Source of the DNA: Paenibacillus sp. D2_2
Lineage (GTDB): Bacteria > Bacillota > Bacilli > Paenibacillales > Paenibacillaceae
Reading direction: 5' to 3'
Length of the DNA stretch: 64,000 nucleotides
Assembly (NCBI RefSeq): GCF_031199965.1
Contig: NZ_CP133605.1
Coordinates: forward strand, 1,768,501 to 1,832,500
The position numbers and the translations under genes were made by a program. This document shows, in pieces, positions 18,113 through 27,156 of the stretch. Positions within the stretch are counted from its first letter, which is position 1, and the number at the start of each line of letters is the position of its first letter. Under the pieces are notes generated by a model. It was not told the DNA's origin. It saw only the letters and a program-made list of their open reading frames with translations, and searched no databases.

Positions 18113-21100
18113 ATGCAAAAAGTGGATGTTAAAGAAGGGGCGCGCAATCGTGATTTGCGTATCTTGAACAAGTGGTCGAAGGAGGACACGTTCAAGCGGA
18201 GTATCGAGAATCGTGCAGACCGTCCGAACTATGTATTGTTCGAAGGACCTCCAACTGCGAATGGTCTACCGCATATCGGCCATGTATTGGGTCGGGTAAT
18301 CAAGGACTTTATCGGCAGATACCAGACGATGAAGGGATATCGCGTCGTTCGTAAAGCGGGTTGGGATACGCATGGATTACCGGTTGAACTCGGCGTTGAG
18401 AAGGAATTGGGTATTTCGGGCAAACAGGAAATCGAGAACTACGGTGTCGAGGAATTCGTTAAAAAATGTAAGGACAGCGTATTCGGCTATGAGAAGCAGT
18501 GGCGGGAATTTACCGAAGCTATCGCTTATTGGACCGATCTAGATCATCCATACATTACGCTGGAAAATAACTATATCGAGAGCGTGTGGAATATTCTAGC
18601 TACGATTCACGATAAAGGATTGCTCTACCGTGGTCATCGCGTTAGCCCTTACTGCCCGTGCTGTCAGACGACACTCAGCTCTCATGAAGTAGCTCAGGGT
18701 TATGAGGATGTGAAGGATCTGAGTGCCACAGCCAAATTCAAGCTGGATGACAGCGGTGAATATGTGCTTGCTTGGACTACAACGCCATGGACTCTGCCGG
18801 CGCACGTCGCTCTAGCGGTTAATCCTGAGATGGAATATGTACGGGTGAAGCAGGAGGATGGAGTATACATCGTCGCTAAAAACCTTGTCGAGAAGGTCAT
18901 GAAGGGTGACTACAGCGTTGTATCCAGCCTTAAGGGAAGCGATCTGGTCGGAAAAACCTATACGCCACCATTTTCTTATATTCAGGCTGATAAGATTAAT
19001 GTCATTGTTGGTGCCTCTTATGTTACCGACACAAGCGGTACAGGGATCGTTCACATGGCCCCTGCTCACGGGGAAGATGACTACCGGACCTGCCGTGAGA
19101 ACGGCATTAGCTTCATTAGTGTAGTGAACGGCCAAGGCCGATACACAGATACAGTTAGCGACTTCGCTGGACGCTTCGTTAAGGATTGCGATCTGGACAT
19201 TGTTAAGACTCTGTCCGAGAAAGGTCTGCTCTACAGCAAGGAGAAGTACGAGCATAGCTATCCGTTCTGCTGGCGTTGTAAGTCACCGCTGCTCTATTAT
19301 GCCATGGAGAGCTGGTTCATTGAGACGACTGCGGTCAAAGACCAACTGATTGCTAATAACAACACGGTGCAATGGTATCCTGAGCATATTCGTGACGGAC
19401 GCTTCGGTAAATTCCTTGAGGAATTGGTTGACTGGAATATTAGCCGTAACCGTTATTGGGGAACGCCGCTTAATGTCTGGGTCTGCTCGGACTGCGGTGG
19501 TCAATTTGCTCCACACAGTCTAGCTGATTTGCGTGCTCATGCAATTGGAGAGGTTAGCGAGAATTTAGAACTCCATAAACCATTTGTGGATGAAGTGAAG
19601 GTAAGCTGCCCACATTGTGAAGGCGGAGTTATGGAGCGGACATCGGAAGTGATCGACGTCTGGTTCGACAGTGGCTCCATGCCATTTGCCCAACATCATT
19701 ATCCGTTTGAGAACGAAGAGACATTTGCAAGCCAATTCCCGGCAGACATGATCTGTGAAGGTATCGACCAGACAAGAGGCTGGTTCTATAGTTTGCTCGC
19801 TGTGTCGACCCTGTTTACTGGAAAGGCGCCATACAAATCGGTCATCGCAACAGGGCTTGTTCTGGATGAGAACGGCTTGAAGATGTCGAAATCCAAGGGT
19901 AATGTCATCAACCCATGGGAGATCATCAATGAGCTTGGTACAGATGCTTTCCGTTGGTCACTGCTGTCCGATAGCGCACCATGGAATAATAAGCGCTTCT
20001 CCAAGGGAATTGTAGCTGAAGCCAAATCTAAAGTGGTTGATACGCTTGTTAACACTCATGCGTTCCTGACTCTCTATGCTGGCATCGACGGCTACAAGCC
20101 GGAAGAGCATCCTTACCGTCCTTCCAGCAACAAGCTGGACCGCTGGATTCTATCCAGATTGAACAGCCTGATCCGTCTCGTAGACAAAGGCGTTGCTGTT
20201 AACGACTTCGTGAATACGTCCAAAGCAATTGAGAACTTCATCGATGAGTTGAGCAATTGGTACATCCGCCGTTCGCGTGACCGTTTCTGGGGCAGTGGAC
20301 TTGGTGAAGACAAACTGTCGGCATATCAGACATTGACTAATGTACTACTGACCTTGTCTAAGCTGATGGCTCCGTTCACACCGATGCTAGCCGAGGACAT
20401 CTTCACGAATCTAGGTGGTGGAGAGAGCGTACATCTTACCGATTATCCAGTTTGCGACGAAGCGATGATCGACGAGGCATTGGAACAGGATATGGAGACA
20501 GCGCGGCAGATCGTTGAGTTGGCACGTAATGTCCGCAATGAGACGAGTATCAAGACACGCCAGCCTCTCTCCAGCCTGATTGTCTCTATGGATCGTGACT
20601 TTGCGCTTGCAGAATACGAAGAGATCATCAAGGATGAGATCAATGTGAAGCAAATTGAAGTCGAACACAGCGATAGTGGATTTGTTGACTTTACGCTTAA
20701 GATGAATCTCCGCGTTGCTGGTAAGAAATATGGCAAGAACATTGGCTTCCTGCAGAATCATCTCAAGAACCTAGCAGCTGACCAGACGCGTCAGATTGTT
20801 ACAGATGGATATATGAACATTACATCACCTGAAGGTGAAGAGCTTCAGATTACTTCAGAGGAATTGCTAGTTGAGAAGCAAGCAAAAACAGGTTTCGCCT
20901 CCGCTTCAGGCTATGGCTTGACTGTGGCACTCAATACAGATATTACTGCAGAACTCGAGCAAGAAGGATGGGTTCGTGAGGTGGTACGTGCGGTACAGGA
21001 TACGCGGAAGAAGCTCGATCTGCCGATTGAGAAGAGAGTTCATCTGACGCTTGATGTGGATGATGAGCTGAAGGCAGCGATCGTCGCTTTTGAACATGTG

Positions 21101-21205
21101 CTTCGTGAGAATGTGCTCATTACCAATGTCTCATTCGGTAAACCTGCTGGTTCGGAGACGATTGAGCTTGGTTCGAAAACGATCGGAGTTCATATCGAAG
21201 CCTAA
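18113..21205 (+). CDS. ileS: Isoleucyl-tRNA synthetase, IleS2 (eukaryote-like) type
   Basis: Class I synthetase charging tRNA-Ile. The HIGH motif is PHIGH (about residues 53-57) within EGPPTANGLPHIGHVLGR, and KMSKS lies near residue 588 (LKMSKSKGN). The N-terminal block with KAGWDTHGLPVELGVEKELG and the length of 1030 residues are those of the IleS2 subtype, not the roughly 920-residue IleS1 typical of Bacillus (HDGPPYANG). IleS2 enzymes are known for low mupirocin sensitivity. ATG 18113 is chosen as closest to family N-termini; ATG 18089 is in frame. It is the only gene behind the T-box. Confidence 0.95.
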   Translation: MQKVDVKEGARNRDLRILNKWSKEDTFKRSIENRADRPNYVLFEGPPTANGLPHIGHVLGRVIKDFIGRYQTMKGYRVVRKAGWDTHGLPVELGVEKELGISGKQEIENYGVEEFVKKCKDSVFGYEKQWREFTEAIAYWTDLDHPYITLENNYIESVWNILATIHDKGLLYRGHRVSPYCPCCQTTLSSHEVAQGYEDVKDLSATAKFKLDDSGEYVLAWTTTPWTLPAHVALAVNPEMEYVRVKQEDGVYIVAKNLVEKVMKGDYSVVSSLKGSDLVGKTYTPPFSYIQADKINVIVGASYVTDTSGTGIVHMAPAHGEDDYRTCRENGISFISVVNGQGRYTDTVSDFAGRFVKDCDLDIVKTLSEKGLLYSKEKYEHSYPFCWRCKSPLLYYAMESWFIETTAVKDQLIANNNTVQWYPEHIRDGRFGKFLEELVDWNISRNRYWGTPLNVWVCSDCGGQFAPHSLADLRAHAIGEVSENLELHKPFVDEVKVSCPHCEGGVMERTSEVIDVWFDSGSMPFAQHHYPFENEETFASQFPADMICEGIDQTRGWFYSLLAVSTLFTGKAPYKSVIATGLVLDENGLKMSKSKGNVINPWEIINELGTDAFRWSLLSDSAPWNNKRFSKGIVAEAKSKVVDTLVNTHAFLTLYAGIDGYKPEEHPYRPSSNKLDRWILSRLNSLIRLVDKGVAVNDFVNTSKAIENFIDELSNWYIRRSRDRFWGSGLGEDKLSAYQTLTNVLLTLSKLMAPFTPMLAEDIFTNLGGGESVHLTDYPVCDEAMIDEALEQDMETARQIVELARNVRNETSIKTRQPLSSLIVSMDRDFALAEYEEIIKDEINVKQIEVEHSDSGFVDFTLKMNLRVAGKKYGKNIGFLQNHLKNLAADQTRQIVTDGYMNITSPEGEELQITSEELLVEKQAKTGFASASGYGLTVALNTDITAELEQEGWVREVVRAVQDTRKKLDLPIEKRVHLTLDVDDELKAAIVAFEHVLRENVLITNVSFGKPAGSETIELGSKTIGVHIEA

Positions 21206-21206
21206 A

Positions 21207-21233
21207 CATCAAAAGCGGAATTTTGAACTTCCA
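21207..21233. repeat. Extra right end of the dispersed repeat, next to copy C
   Basis: CATCAAAAGCGGAATTTTGA followed by ACTTCCA, 2 nt after the ileS stop, is a near-identical direct duplicate of the right end of copy C at 21428-21453. Confidence 0.65.
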
Positions 21234-21246
21234 AGTTCCAATATAG

Positions 21247-21457
21247 GTTCAAACATTTCGGTTTTCAGCACCAAAGCTTATGCTTACGATGTGCGTTTTT
21301 TCAAAACGCCTCAGTTGAATGAAGCTAGGGGTTGAGGAGCGGAGCGTACGTAGTAGGTACGAGAGCACCGGAGACCCCGGTTGAATTCAAGATTCGAAGC
21401 CGAATCAACTTCTCGATTCACTTCGTGATCAAAAGCGGAATTTTGAACTTCCACTTA
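21247..21457. repeat. Long copy C of the dispersed inverted-repeat element
   Basis: Left arm GTTCAAACATTTCGGTTTTC then AGCACC; right arm GATCAAAAGCGGAATTTTGA then ACTTCCACTTA. The core GAATGAAGCTAGGGGTTGAG, GAGCGGAGCGTACGT and GATGTGCGTTTTTTCAAAAC closely matches copy A. It lies downstream of ileS and before a terminator. Confidence 0.8.
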
Positions 21458-21482
21458 GGCTATAATAACAAATAACCCAAAG

Positions 21483-21525
21483 AACGAGCTTGGGGTGCTC
21501 AAAGCAGTCCCAAGCTCGTTTCTTT
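21483..21525 (+). terminator. Terminator between repeat C and the DUF5665 gene
   Basis: AACGAGCTTGGG (21483-21494) pairs perfectly with CCCAAGCTCGTT (21509-21520), followed by TCTTT. Confidence 0.8.
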
Positions 21526-21547
21526 ATGTGTAACGGAGGTGCCCGGA

Positions 21548-21934
21548 ATGATTCGGCGTAAAGGAAAGCCAAATGTCAGCCCGGAGAAAACAACAGAAGC
21601 TGAAGATCCAACTCAGCATACAGCAATGCCGGAGACATGCGAAGAGCAAATCAGAGACATGTATAATCTAACCCTAAAGTGGACGCAGCAGCTTGAAAGA
21701 TCACGGATTGCTCAATACACCGAGCTGCTGAACCGTCCATGGCGTCTCATTTGGCTCAATATATTATCAGGTACAGCACGCGGCGTTGGAATTGCCGTGG
21801 GTTTTACTTTTTTTGCGGCAACTATTATTTATGTTTTACAGGTGTTAGGGGCATTGAATTTGCCGATTATTGGTGATTATATCGCCGATATTGTACGGAT
21901 CGTTCAACGCCAGCTTGAGCTTAATACGTATTAG
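21548..21934 (+). CDS. DUF5665-type membrane protein
   Basis: 128-residue protein with a polar, acidic N-terminus and a C-terminal half resembling DUF5665 proteins: LLNRPWRLIWLNILSGTARG, then a hydrophobic segment VGIAVGFTFFAATIIYVLQV. Function unknown. ATG 21548 lies about 7 nt after CGGAGGT. It is convergent with yteA and overlaps its 3' end by 14 bp; both stop codons lie in the palindrome TAATACGTATTA. Confidence 0.75.
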   Translation: MIRRKGKPNVSPEKTTEAEDPTQHTAMPETCEEQIRDMYNLTLKWTQQLERSRIAQYTELLNRPWRLIWLNILSGTARGVGIAVGFTFFAATIIYVLQVLGALNLPIIGDYIADIVRIVQRQLELNTY

Positions 21935-22652
21935 GACCACCTTCCAGATCATCATCATCTACATAATCGCCGGCATCCATGGATTGCTTCCAGCTTTTGC
22001 TACGATAAAAGCAAACATTTTCACCATATATATCGGTAGCGATGAAGCTCTCCAATGGTTCAACAAATCCGTCCAGCTCAGCCGATGCTTCGATCTCCAT
22101 ATCGTTATAATCCGATATATCCCGACCTTCTGCCATAGCTGGTGTATTAGAGCTCCCAAAGCTCTCGACAATCTGCCAGGCGTCTTCACCGTCGAACCCG
22201 TTGTATTCGTGTTCATCCAGACTACTTCGTCCAAATGGGGGATACAGGAATTGTTCTTCGACAGGACGAGCTACAGAGTGAAAGGTTTGCGGACTATGCT
22301 CTTTACAATAAGTGGTCTCGGGAATAGCGCTTAGCCGTTCGAAGCTAATCGGCTTGCCACAGGTGGAACAGATTCCGTAGGTTCCATTGTCCATTTTCTG
22401 CAATGCGGCTTCAATACGGGTTAATTGCAGCTCATTATGCTCAATAAGTGCCAAATCCTTGCCGCGCTCATACACCTCGGAACCGAGATCCCCTGGATGA
22501 TTATCTAGGGTAGATAGCTCATTTGTGGTGTCGCGGAGTGAATCCTGCAGCCCGTAATGATCATTATTAGTCAGCCGCTCCTTGATGTCGTGTAGGGAGT
22601 TGTTCAATTTGGTTCTTAGCTCAGCAAGCTGATGCTCGGATAAATGGGGCAT
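21921..22652 (-). CDS. yteA: YteA-family sporulation protein (TraR/DksA zinc finger)
   Basis: Cytoplasmic DksA-like protein: an N-terminal coiled coil (LAELRTKLNNSLHDIKERLT), the family SEVYERGKDLALIEH block, and a zinc-finger knuckle YGICSTCGKPI ... YCKEHS in which the fourth ligand is probably His. The C-terminal half is a YteA-type acidic extension ending DDDDLEGGPNTY. I start at the ATG complement of 22650-22652 behind AAAGGAGTTCTCGAT; an upstream in-frame ATG would add 10 residues. Role in sporulation inferred from family name only. Confidence 0.88.
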   Translation of the reverse strand: MPHLSEHQLAELRTKLNNSLHDIKERLTNNDHYGLQDSLRDTTNELSTLDNHPGDLGSEVYERGKDLALIEHNELQLTRIEAALQKMDNGTYGICSTCGKPISFERLSAIPETTYCKEHSPQTFHSVARPVEEQFLYPPFGRSSLDEHEYNGFDGEDAWQIVESFGSSNTPAMAEGRDISDYNDMEIEASAELDGFVEPLESFIATDIYGENVCFYRSKSWKQSMDAGDYVDDDDLEGGPNTY

Positions 22653-22855
22653 ATCGAGAACTCCTTTCTCAGGAAAGACCATTAGGGAATTTGTTATAGC
22701 GATATTTTGCGCAAAACCGTGACGTTTTACCTAAGGAAAATCCTTTCGCGCATGGACGTGTTTCCTCTTGCTATGCTACAATAGACAGGTCTTGCATGTG
22801 GTGAATCCTGCCGGTAAATTCAGCAGGGAAATGAAAGAATGAGGTGAATTCCCGC

Positions 22856-23353
22856 GTGATTTATTTTTTGATCGCATTGGTTGCGTTTCTAATTGACCAA
22901 GGTACGAAGTATTTAATCGCCACTCAATTAATGATTGGTGAGCAGATTCCGGTAATCGGCAACTTCTTCCTCATTACATCAAGCCGTAATCGCGGCGCAG
23001 CATTCGGTATTCTGCAGGAGCAGCGTTGGTTCTTTATTGTGATTACAGTGGTTGTGGTAGTAGGTATCATTTGGTATTTGCAGAGAATCAGACGCACAGG
23101 CAAGAGACTGTTGCCTATCGCGCTCTCGCTGGTGCTTGGCGGCGCAGTCGGGAATTTCCTGGACCGTGCTGTAAATGGCGAAGTTGTAGATTTCCTGCAG
23201 TTGAATTTCGGTTCGTATACGTTTCCGATCTTTAATGTCGCGGATTCTTGCATTGTGATCGGTGTTATTCTCATTGTGCTTGATTCCTTGCTTGATATCC
23301 GCAAAGAGAAGCAAACATCAAGTACAGGTCAGGAGCAAGAGGAGCAGCTATGA
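22856..23353 (+). CDS. lspA: Lipoprotein signal peptidase LspA
   Basis: Integral membrane aspartic protease that cleaves prolipoproteins before the lipidated Cys. Four hydrophobic segments; catalytic aspartates in GNFLDRAVNGEVVDFL (near residue 102) and FNVADSCIVIG (near residue 129). GTG 22856 follows GAGGTGAATTCCCGC; an in-frame GTG at 22844 overlaps the ribosome site. Its stop overlaps the rluD start by 4 bp (ATGA), so the pair is an operon. Substrates in this window include the HlyD-like and solute-binding lipoproteins. Confidence 0.94.
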   Translation: MIYFLIALVAFLIDQGTKYLIATQLMIGEQIPVIGNFFLITSSRNRGAAFGILQEQRWFFIVITVVVVVGIIWYLQRIRRTGKRLLPIALSLVLGGAVGNFLDRAVNGEVVDFLQLNFGSYTFPIFNVADSCIVIGVILIVLDSLLDIRKEKQTSSTGQEQEEQL

Positions 23354-24291
23354 ATTTGGAACAGCATGAAATGATCGAGTCTGAACTTCCGTCGTATGAA
23401 TGGGAAGCAAATGAGAAGAACAGGATCGATAAGTTTGTCAAAGATCAGCTTGGGGACGAGTATTCACGCAGTACGATCCAGTTGTGGATTGAGGATGGGC
23501 ATATCCTTGTGAATGGCGAATCTGTTAAAGCAAATTATAAAGTAAATCCAGGGGATCAGGTGACGCTGACCATTCCGGAAGCGGAAGCAGCAGAGATCAT
23601 TTCCGAGGATATATTGCTCGATGTATATTATGAGGACGCGGATGTCATTGTCGTGAATAAACCGCGTGGCATGGTCGTGCATCCAGCACCAGGACATGCC
23701 TCAGGTACGCTAGTCAATGCCTTGATGTTCCATTGCAAGGACTTGTCAGGTATCAATGGTGAGCTTCGACCAGGGATTGTCCATCGAATCGACAAGGACA
23801 CTTCTGGTCTGATAATGGCAGCTAAGAATGATAAAGCGCATGCCTCATTAGCAGCTCAATTAAAGGAACATTCAGTGACGCGCAAGTACTTTGCTTTGGT
23901 CCACGGTAATCTGAGCCATGATCAAGGTACGATCGATGCACCGATTGGACGTGATCCTCATGATCGCAAAATGTACACGGTGATCGAGAAGAACAGCAAG
24001 CAAGCAGTAACACATTTTCATGTGGTGGAACGTTTTGGCGACTACACGCTGGTTGAACTTAAGTTGGAGACTGGGCGGACCCATCAAATCCGGGTACATA
24101 TGAAATTTATCGGCCATCCTTTAGTCGGTGACCCTATGTATGGACGTAGTAAAGGGGTTAAAATGGATGGGCAGGCGCTTCACGCCGCCGTACTTGGTTT
24201 CATTCATCCTTCCAGCGGAGAATATATTGAGTTCGCAGCACCGATCCCTGACGATATGGAAATGGTGCTACAATCGCTTCGCAGCCGCTAA
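23350..24291 (+). CDS. rluD: Ribosomal large subunit pseudouridine synthase (RluA/RluD family)
   Basis: Isomerises specific uridines of 23S rRNA. An N-terminal S4 domain (EANEKNRIDKFVKDQ... YSRSTIQLWIEDGHILVNGE) precedes the catalytic domain with the Asp motif HRIDKDTSGLIM near residue 145, and the RluA-type ETGRTHQIRVHMKFIGHPLV block. 313 residues, complete. Corresponds to B. subtilis YlyB, which also follows lspA. Confidence 0.92.
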   Translation: MNLEQHEMIESELPSYEWEANEKNRIDKFVKDQLGDEYSRSTIQLWIEDGHILVNGESVKANYKVNPGDQVTLTIPEAEAAEIISEDILLDVYYEDADVIVVNKPRGMVVHPAPGHASGTLVNALMFHCKDLSGINGELRPGIVHRIDKDTSGLIMAAKNDKAHASLAAQLKEHSVTRKYFALVHGNLSHDQGTIDAPIGRDPHDRKMYTVIEKNSKQAVTHFHVVERFGDYTLVELKLETGRTHQIRVHMKFIGHPLVGDPMYGRSKGVKMDGQALHAAVLGFIHPSSGEYIEFAAPIPDDMEMVLQSLRSR

Positions 24292-24320
24292 GTTGAGCTA
24301 ATGTTAAATGTATACTTAAT

Positions 24321-24374
24321 AGCATCTTTGGTAATGGGATTGTTATAATCCTATGCTGGAGGTGCTGTTTTTTT
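24321..24374 (+). terminator. Probable terminator after rluD
   Basis: AGCATCT (24321-24327) and AGGTGCT (24360-24366, one G-U pair) followed by a T7 run. The remaining bases to 24561 hold no recognised feature. Confidence 0.5.
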
Positions 24375-24561
24375 ATTTAAAGACATAAGGCGATCAGAAA
24401 TTTATTGCAAAAAAGTACAAACGATGCGGCGATTAATCCATTCTCTAAAGATCATTTTTACAGCATAGTTATAGTATTAATGTAGGTTAGTCAGTGAAAT
24501 GCTGTGCAACTGATTGTGAATATAGACTGCAAAAGGTTGTTCATAAGGAGATGGAGAAATC

Positions 24562-25815
24562 ATGAGCGTAGAGATGTATCAAAAGACATATATTCAGATG
24601 CAGTTCGCAGAGCGCATTGGCGGGGCGAATTACGGTAAAGATACGGCTATTTATAAATTTGAGAAAATCAAACGAGCCAAGGCTGCTGCAAAGAAAGAAC
24701 GCCCTGAGCTGGAGTTAATCGATATGGGTGTAGGCGAGCCGGATGAGATGGCGGATGAAGGAATTGTAGCCAAACTGGCGGAGGAGGCAGCAAAACCGGA
24801 AAACCGCGGCTATGCCGATAACGGGATCGCAGAATTTAAAATCGCAGCCGCTCGGTATTTGCAAGAGGTATTTCAGGTTGATGGAATTGATCCAGCGACG
24901 GAGATTGTCCATTCCATTGGTTCTCAGCCGGCATTAGCTATGCTGCCTACATGCTTCATCAATCCCGGAGATATTACGATTATGACGGTACCGGGGTATC
25001 CGATTCTCGGAACTCATACTCAGTATTTGGGCGGAAGTGTATATACCGTACCCCTTACAGTGGAAAATCATTTTCTACCGGATCTAGATTCTATCCCGGA
25101 GGATATTGCGTTAAAGGCAAAGCTACTATATTTGAATTATCCTAACAATCCAACAGGAGCATGTGCTACAGTGGAATTCTTCACTGAGGTTGTAGCCTGG
25201 GCTCGCAAATATAATGTGATTGTCATTCATGATGCGCCCTATGCAGCGTTAACTTATGATGGAGTCCGGCCACTCAGCTTCCTGTCTGTACCTGGAGCGA
25301 AGGATGTTGGGGTTGAGCTTCATTCTCTCTCAAAATCATATAATATGACTGGTTGGAGGATCGGCTTTGTTGCAGGTAATCCATTGATCGTTAAAGCGTT
25401 CAGCGACGTTAAGGATAACAACGACTCTGGCCAATTTATTGCAATCCAGAAGGCTGCCATTCACGGTTTGGCTCACCCAGAAATTACAGAAGCGATCGCG
25501 GCTAAATATTCAAGGCGCCATAATCTTTTGGTGACCACACTAAATGAACTTGGGTTTAGCGCAGTAAAGCCAAAAGGTTCCTTCTTCCTCTATGTTGCGA
25601 TTCCCAAAGGAGTTGATGGCGGTCCAAGATTCGAATCAGCAGAGGATTTCTCACAGTATTTGATCCGGGAAATGTTAATCTCCACGGTCCCATGGGACGA
25701 TGCCGGACATTATGTCCGGTTCTCAGTTACATTTGAAGCCAGCGGGACCCATGAGGAACAATCTGTCATTGCTGAAATTAAGCGACGTTTAAGTCAAGTC
25801 AACTTCCAGTTTTGA
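24562..25815 (+). CDS. dapL: LL-diaminopimelate aminotransferase
   Basis: PLP-dependent class I aminotransferase that converts tetrahydrodipicolinate directly to LL-diaminopimelate, bypassing the acylated intermediates. Evidence: IDMGVGEPDEMADEGIV, ENRGYADNGIAEFK near the N-terminus, LNYPNNPTGACA, HDAPYAALTYDG, and the PLP lysine in SLSKSYNMTGWRIGF near residue 257. 417 residues. The ATG follows AAGGAGATGGAGAAATC. It stands alone between terminators. A related aminotransferase specificity cannot be ruled out by reading. Confidence 0.85.
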   Translation: MSVEMYQKTYIQMQFAERIGGANYGKDTAIYKFEKIKRAKAAAKKERPELELIDMGVGEPDEMADEGIVAKLAEEAAKPENRGYADNGIAEFKIAAARYLQEVFQVDGIDPATEIVHSIGSQPALAMLPTCFINPGDITIMTVPGYPILGTHTQYLGGSVYTVPLTVENHFLPDLDSIPEDIALKAKLLYLNYPNNPTGACATVEFFTEVVAWARKYNVIVIHDAPYAALTYDGVRPLSFLSVPGAKDVGVELHSLSKSYNMTGWRIGFVAGNPLIVKAFSDVKDNNDSGQFIAIQKAAIHGLAHPEITEAIAAKYSRRHNLLVTTLNELGFSAVKPKGSFFLYVAIPKGVDGGPRFESAEDFSQYLIREMLISTVPWDDAGHYVRFSVTFEASGTHEEQSVIAEIKRRLSQVNFQF

Positions 25816-25836
25816 GGAATTATAGAGAAATATAAT

Positions 25837-25884
25837 GAAAAGCGCCAGATCGCCCTAATTTTCCGGGGGTTGGCGCTTTTCTTG
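25837..25884. terminator. Bidirectional terminator between dapL and the permease gene
   Basis: GAAAAGCGCCA (25837-25847) and TGGCGCTTTTC (25871-25881), with A-run before and T-run after; it can serve both converging genes. Confidence 0.85.
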
Positions 25885-25888
25885 TTTC

Positions 25889-27055
25889 CTAAGAAGCCAT
25901 TTGAATTGTCTCCTTAGGCTTGCGCTGCAGTAGTTGCGTTCCTCCAACAATCAGTGTCGTTATAACCAGGACGGACAGCAATATGAGCAAGAGAGAGAGG
26001 GTTGCGCTTGACGAAGCTGGCCCGCCATTTACTAAGTTCATAATGCCGACAACTGCAAAGGTAGCAGGGAAATAATCGCTAATGAATTGGTAAAAGGTCG
26101 GTAGCAATTCGCGTGGAACCATAGCTCCAGATGTAATGAGCTGCATGGACAATAGCGCAATATTGATCCATCCGCCCGCATCACTGAAGATATAGAATGA
26201 GAGTTGAGCGACAAATAAGAACGTAATGACATATACAAGCTGGAACATCCACATGATAGCGAATCCCTGCTTGGAATGAACGCCCATTAGAGTAACCATG
26301 ACGGTGCTAACGGTTGTAATCAATAAAGATGTTGCGATGTTCAGTAGTGATCGGGCCGCAAACAATGTCCAACGGTTATATAATTGTCTGATCAGTTTAG
26401 CGGCTTTATTGACTTCCATAACAAACAACATGCATCCCGTGAAGGAAGCGAGTACAAGCATCATAGGTACCATGGTATGTGAAAAATTGGCGATGGGATG
26501 AATATAGTTCAAATCAGCATCGATCCGTGAAGACATGGATTGTGAAAGTTGGAGCGCCTGGGAATTAGGAATATGTGCTTGCTCCAGAACAGATGTGATC
26601 CCGGATTGTACCGCCTGTTCGTTGAGGGAAGCTGAAATTTGATGAACTACTGTTTGCATGACACTTTTGACCATTGTTGGATTGGACTCGTTCATGGAGT
26701 ACGTAATAACAGCTTTTTGGGAGGGGTTTTTTATGGACTGTGTAAAATTGTTCGGAATATGAACGACCATTTGTAGTTTGCGTTCATCCAGTTCAGACAT
26801 CGCATGGTCAAGATTATTTTCTTGCTTCATTACAAATGGCAGCTTCGTCATCATGGTCTGCACGGCTGTTGTTCCAATCTCCTGATCATCATTCACGATC
26901 GCAATCGCAAATCGGTTCACATTGTTCGTAATATGATCGTAACCCGTGAGCCAAATCAAACTGAATAAAATTTGAAAAATAAGCGCTGTAATTGTCCCTA
27001 TGATAACCAATGGAGATTTCAGTAAAGCCCTAAAAGCAGATTTGATAGATTTCAT
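25889..27055 (-). CDS. ABC-2 type permease of the YhgE/Pip type
   Basis: Membrane protein with one N-terminal segment (LVIIGTITALIFQILFSLIW), a large extracytoplasmic domain (FAIAIVNDDQEIG ... VKSVMQTVVHQISASLNEQ) and five further membrane segments at the C-terminus. This is the layout of YhgE/Pip-like and ABC-2 exporters; no ATPase gene is next to it. ATG complement 27053-27055 follows AGAGGAGTGTTGTTTG. It lies downstream of a TetR regulator with an operator-like palindrome between them, suggesting that drug- or stress-responsive repression controls it. Substrate unknown. Confidence 0.78.
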   Translation of the reverse strand: MKSIKSAFRALLKSPLVIIGTITALIFQILFSLIWLTGYDHITNNVNRFAIAIVNDDQEIGTTAVQTMMTKLPFVMKQENNLDHAMSELDERKLQMVVHIPNNFTQSIKNPSQKAVITYSMNESNPTMVKSVMQTVVHQISASLNEQAVQSGITSVLEQAHIPNSQALQLSQSMSSRIDADLNYIHPIANFSHTMVPMMLVLASFTGCMLFVMEVNKAAKLIRQLYNRWTLFAARSLLNIATSLLITTVSTVMVTLMGVHSKQGFAIMWMFQLVYVITFLFVAQLSFYIFSDAGGWINIALLSMQLITSGAMVPRELLPTFYQFISDYFPATFAVVGIMNLVNGGPASSSATLSLLLILLSVLVITTLIVGGTQLLQRKPKETIQMAS

Positions 27056-27074
27056 CAAACAACACTCCTCTTTT

Positions 27075-27096
27075 TTATTTATCAATCAATAAATGA
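27075..27096. promoter_or_regulatory. Second TetR operator-like palindrome
   Basis: TTATTTATCAATCAATAAATGA resembles the perfect palindrome at 27696-27717, with 3 changed bases; it lies just before the permease ribosome site. Confidence 0.6.
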
Positions 27097-27156
27097 GATT
27101 TCAAAAAAATGCAACCTCCGGTAAGAGGCAGCAATGTACAACCATATAGATGAAAA

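Noticed and set aside
17486..21457. The dispersed repeats as rho-independent terminators only
   Set aside because: They are up to 250 bp, share a conserved core, lack T-runs directly after the stem, and copies A and C are near separate ordinary terminators.
27075..27156. Unusual C-terminal tail on the TetR regulator
   Set aside because: The tail is the out-of-phase reading after a missing base at 27271; the in-phase sequence is a normal TetR ending at 27157.
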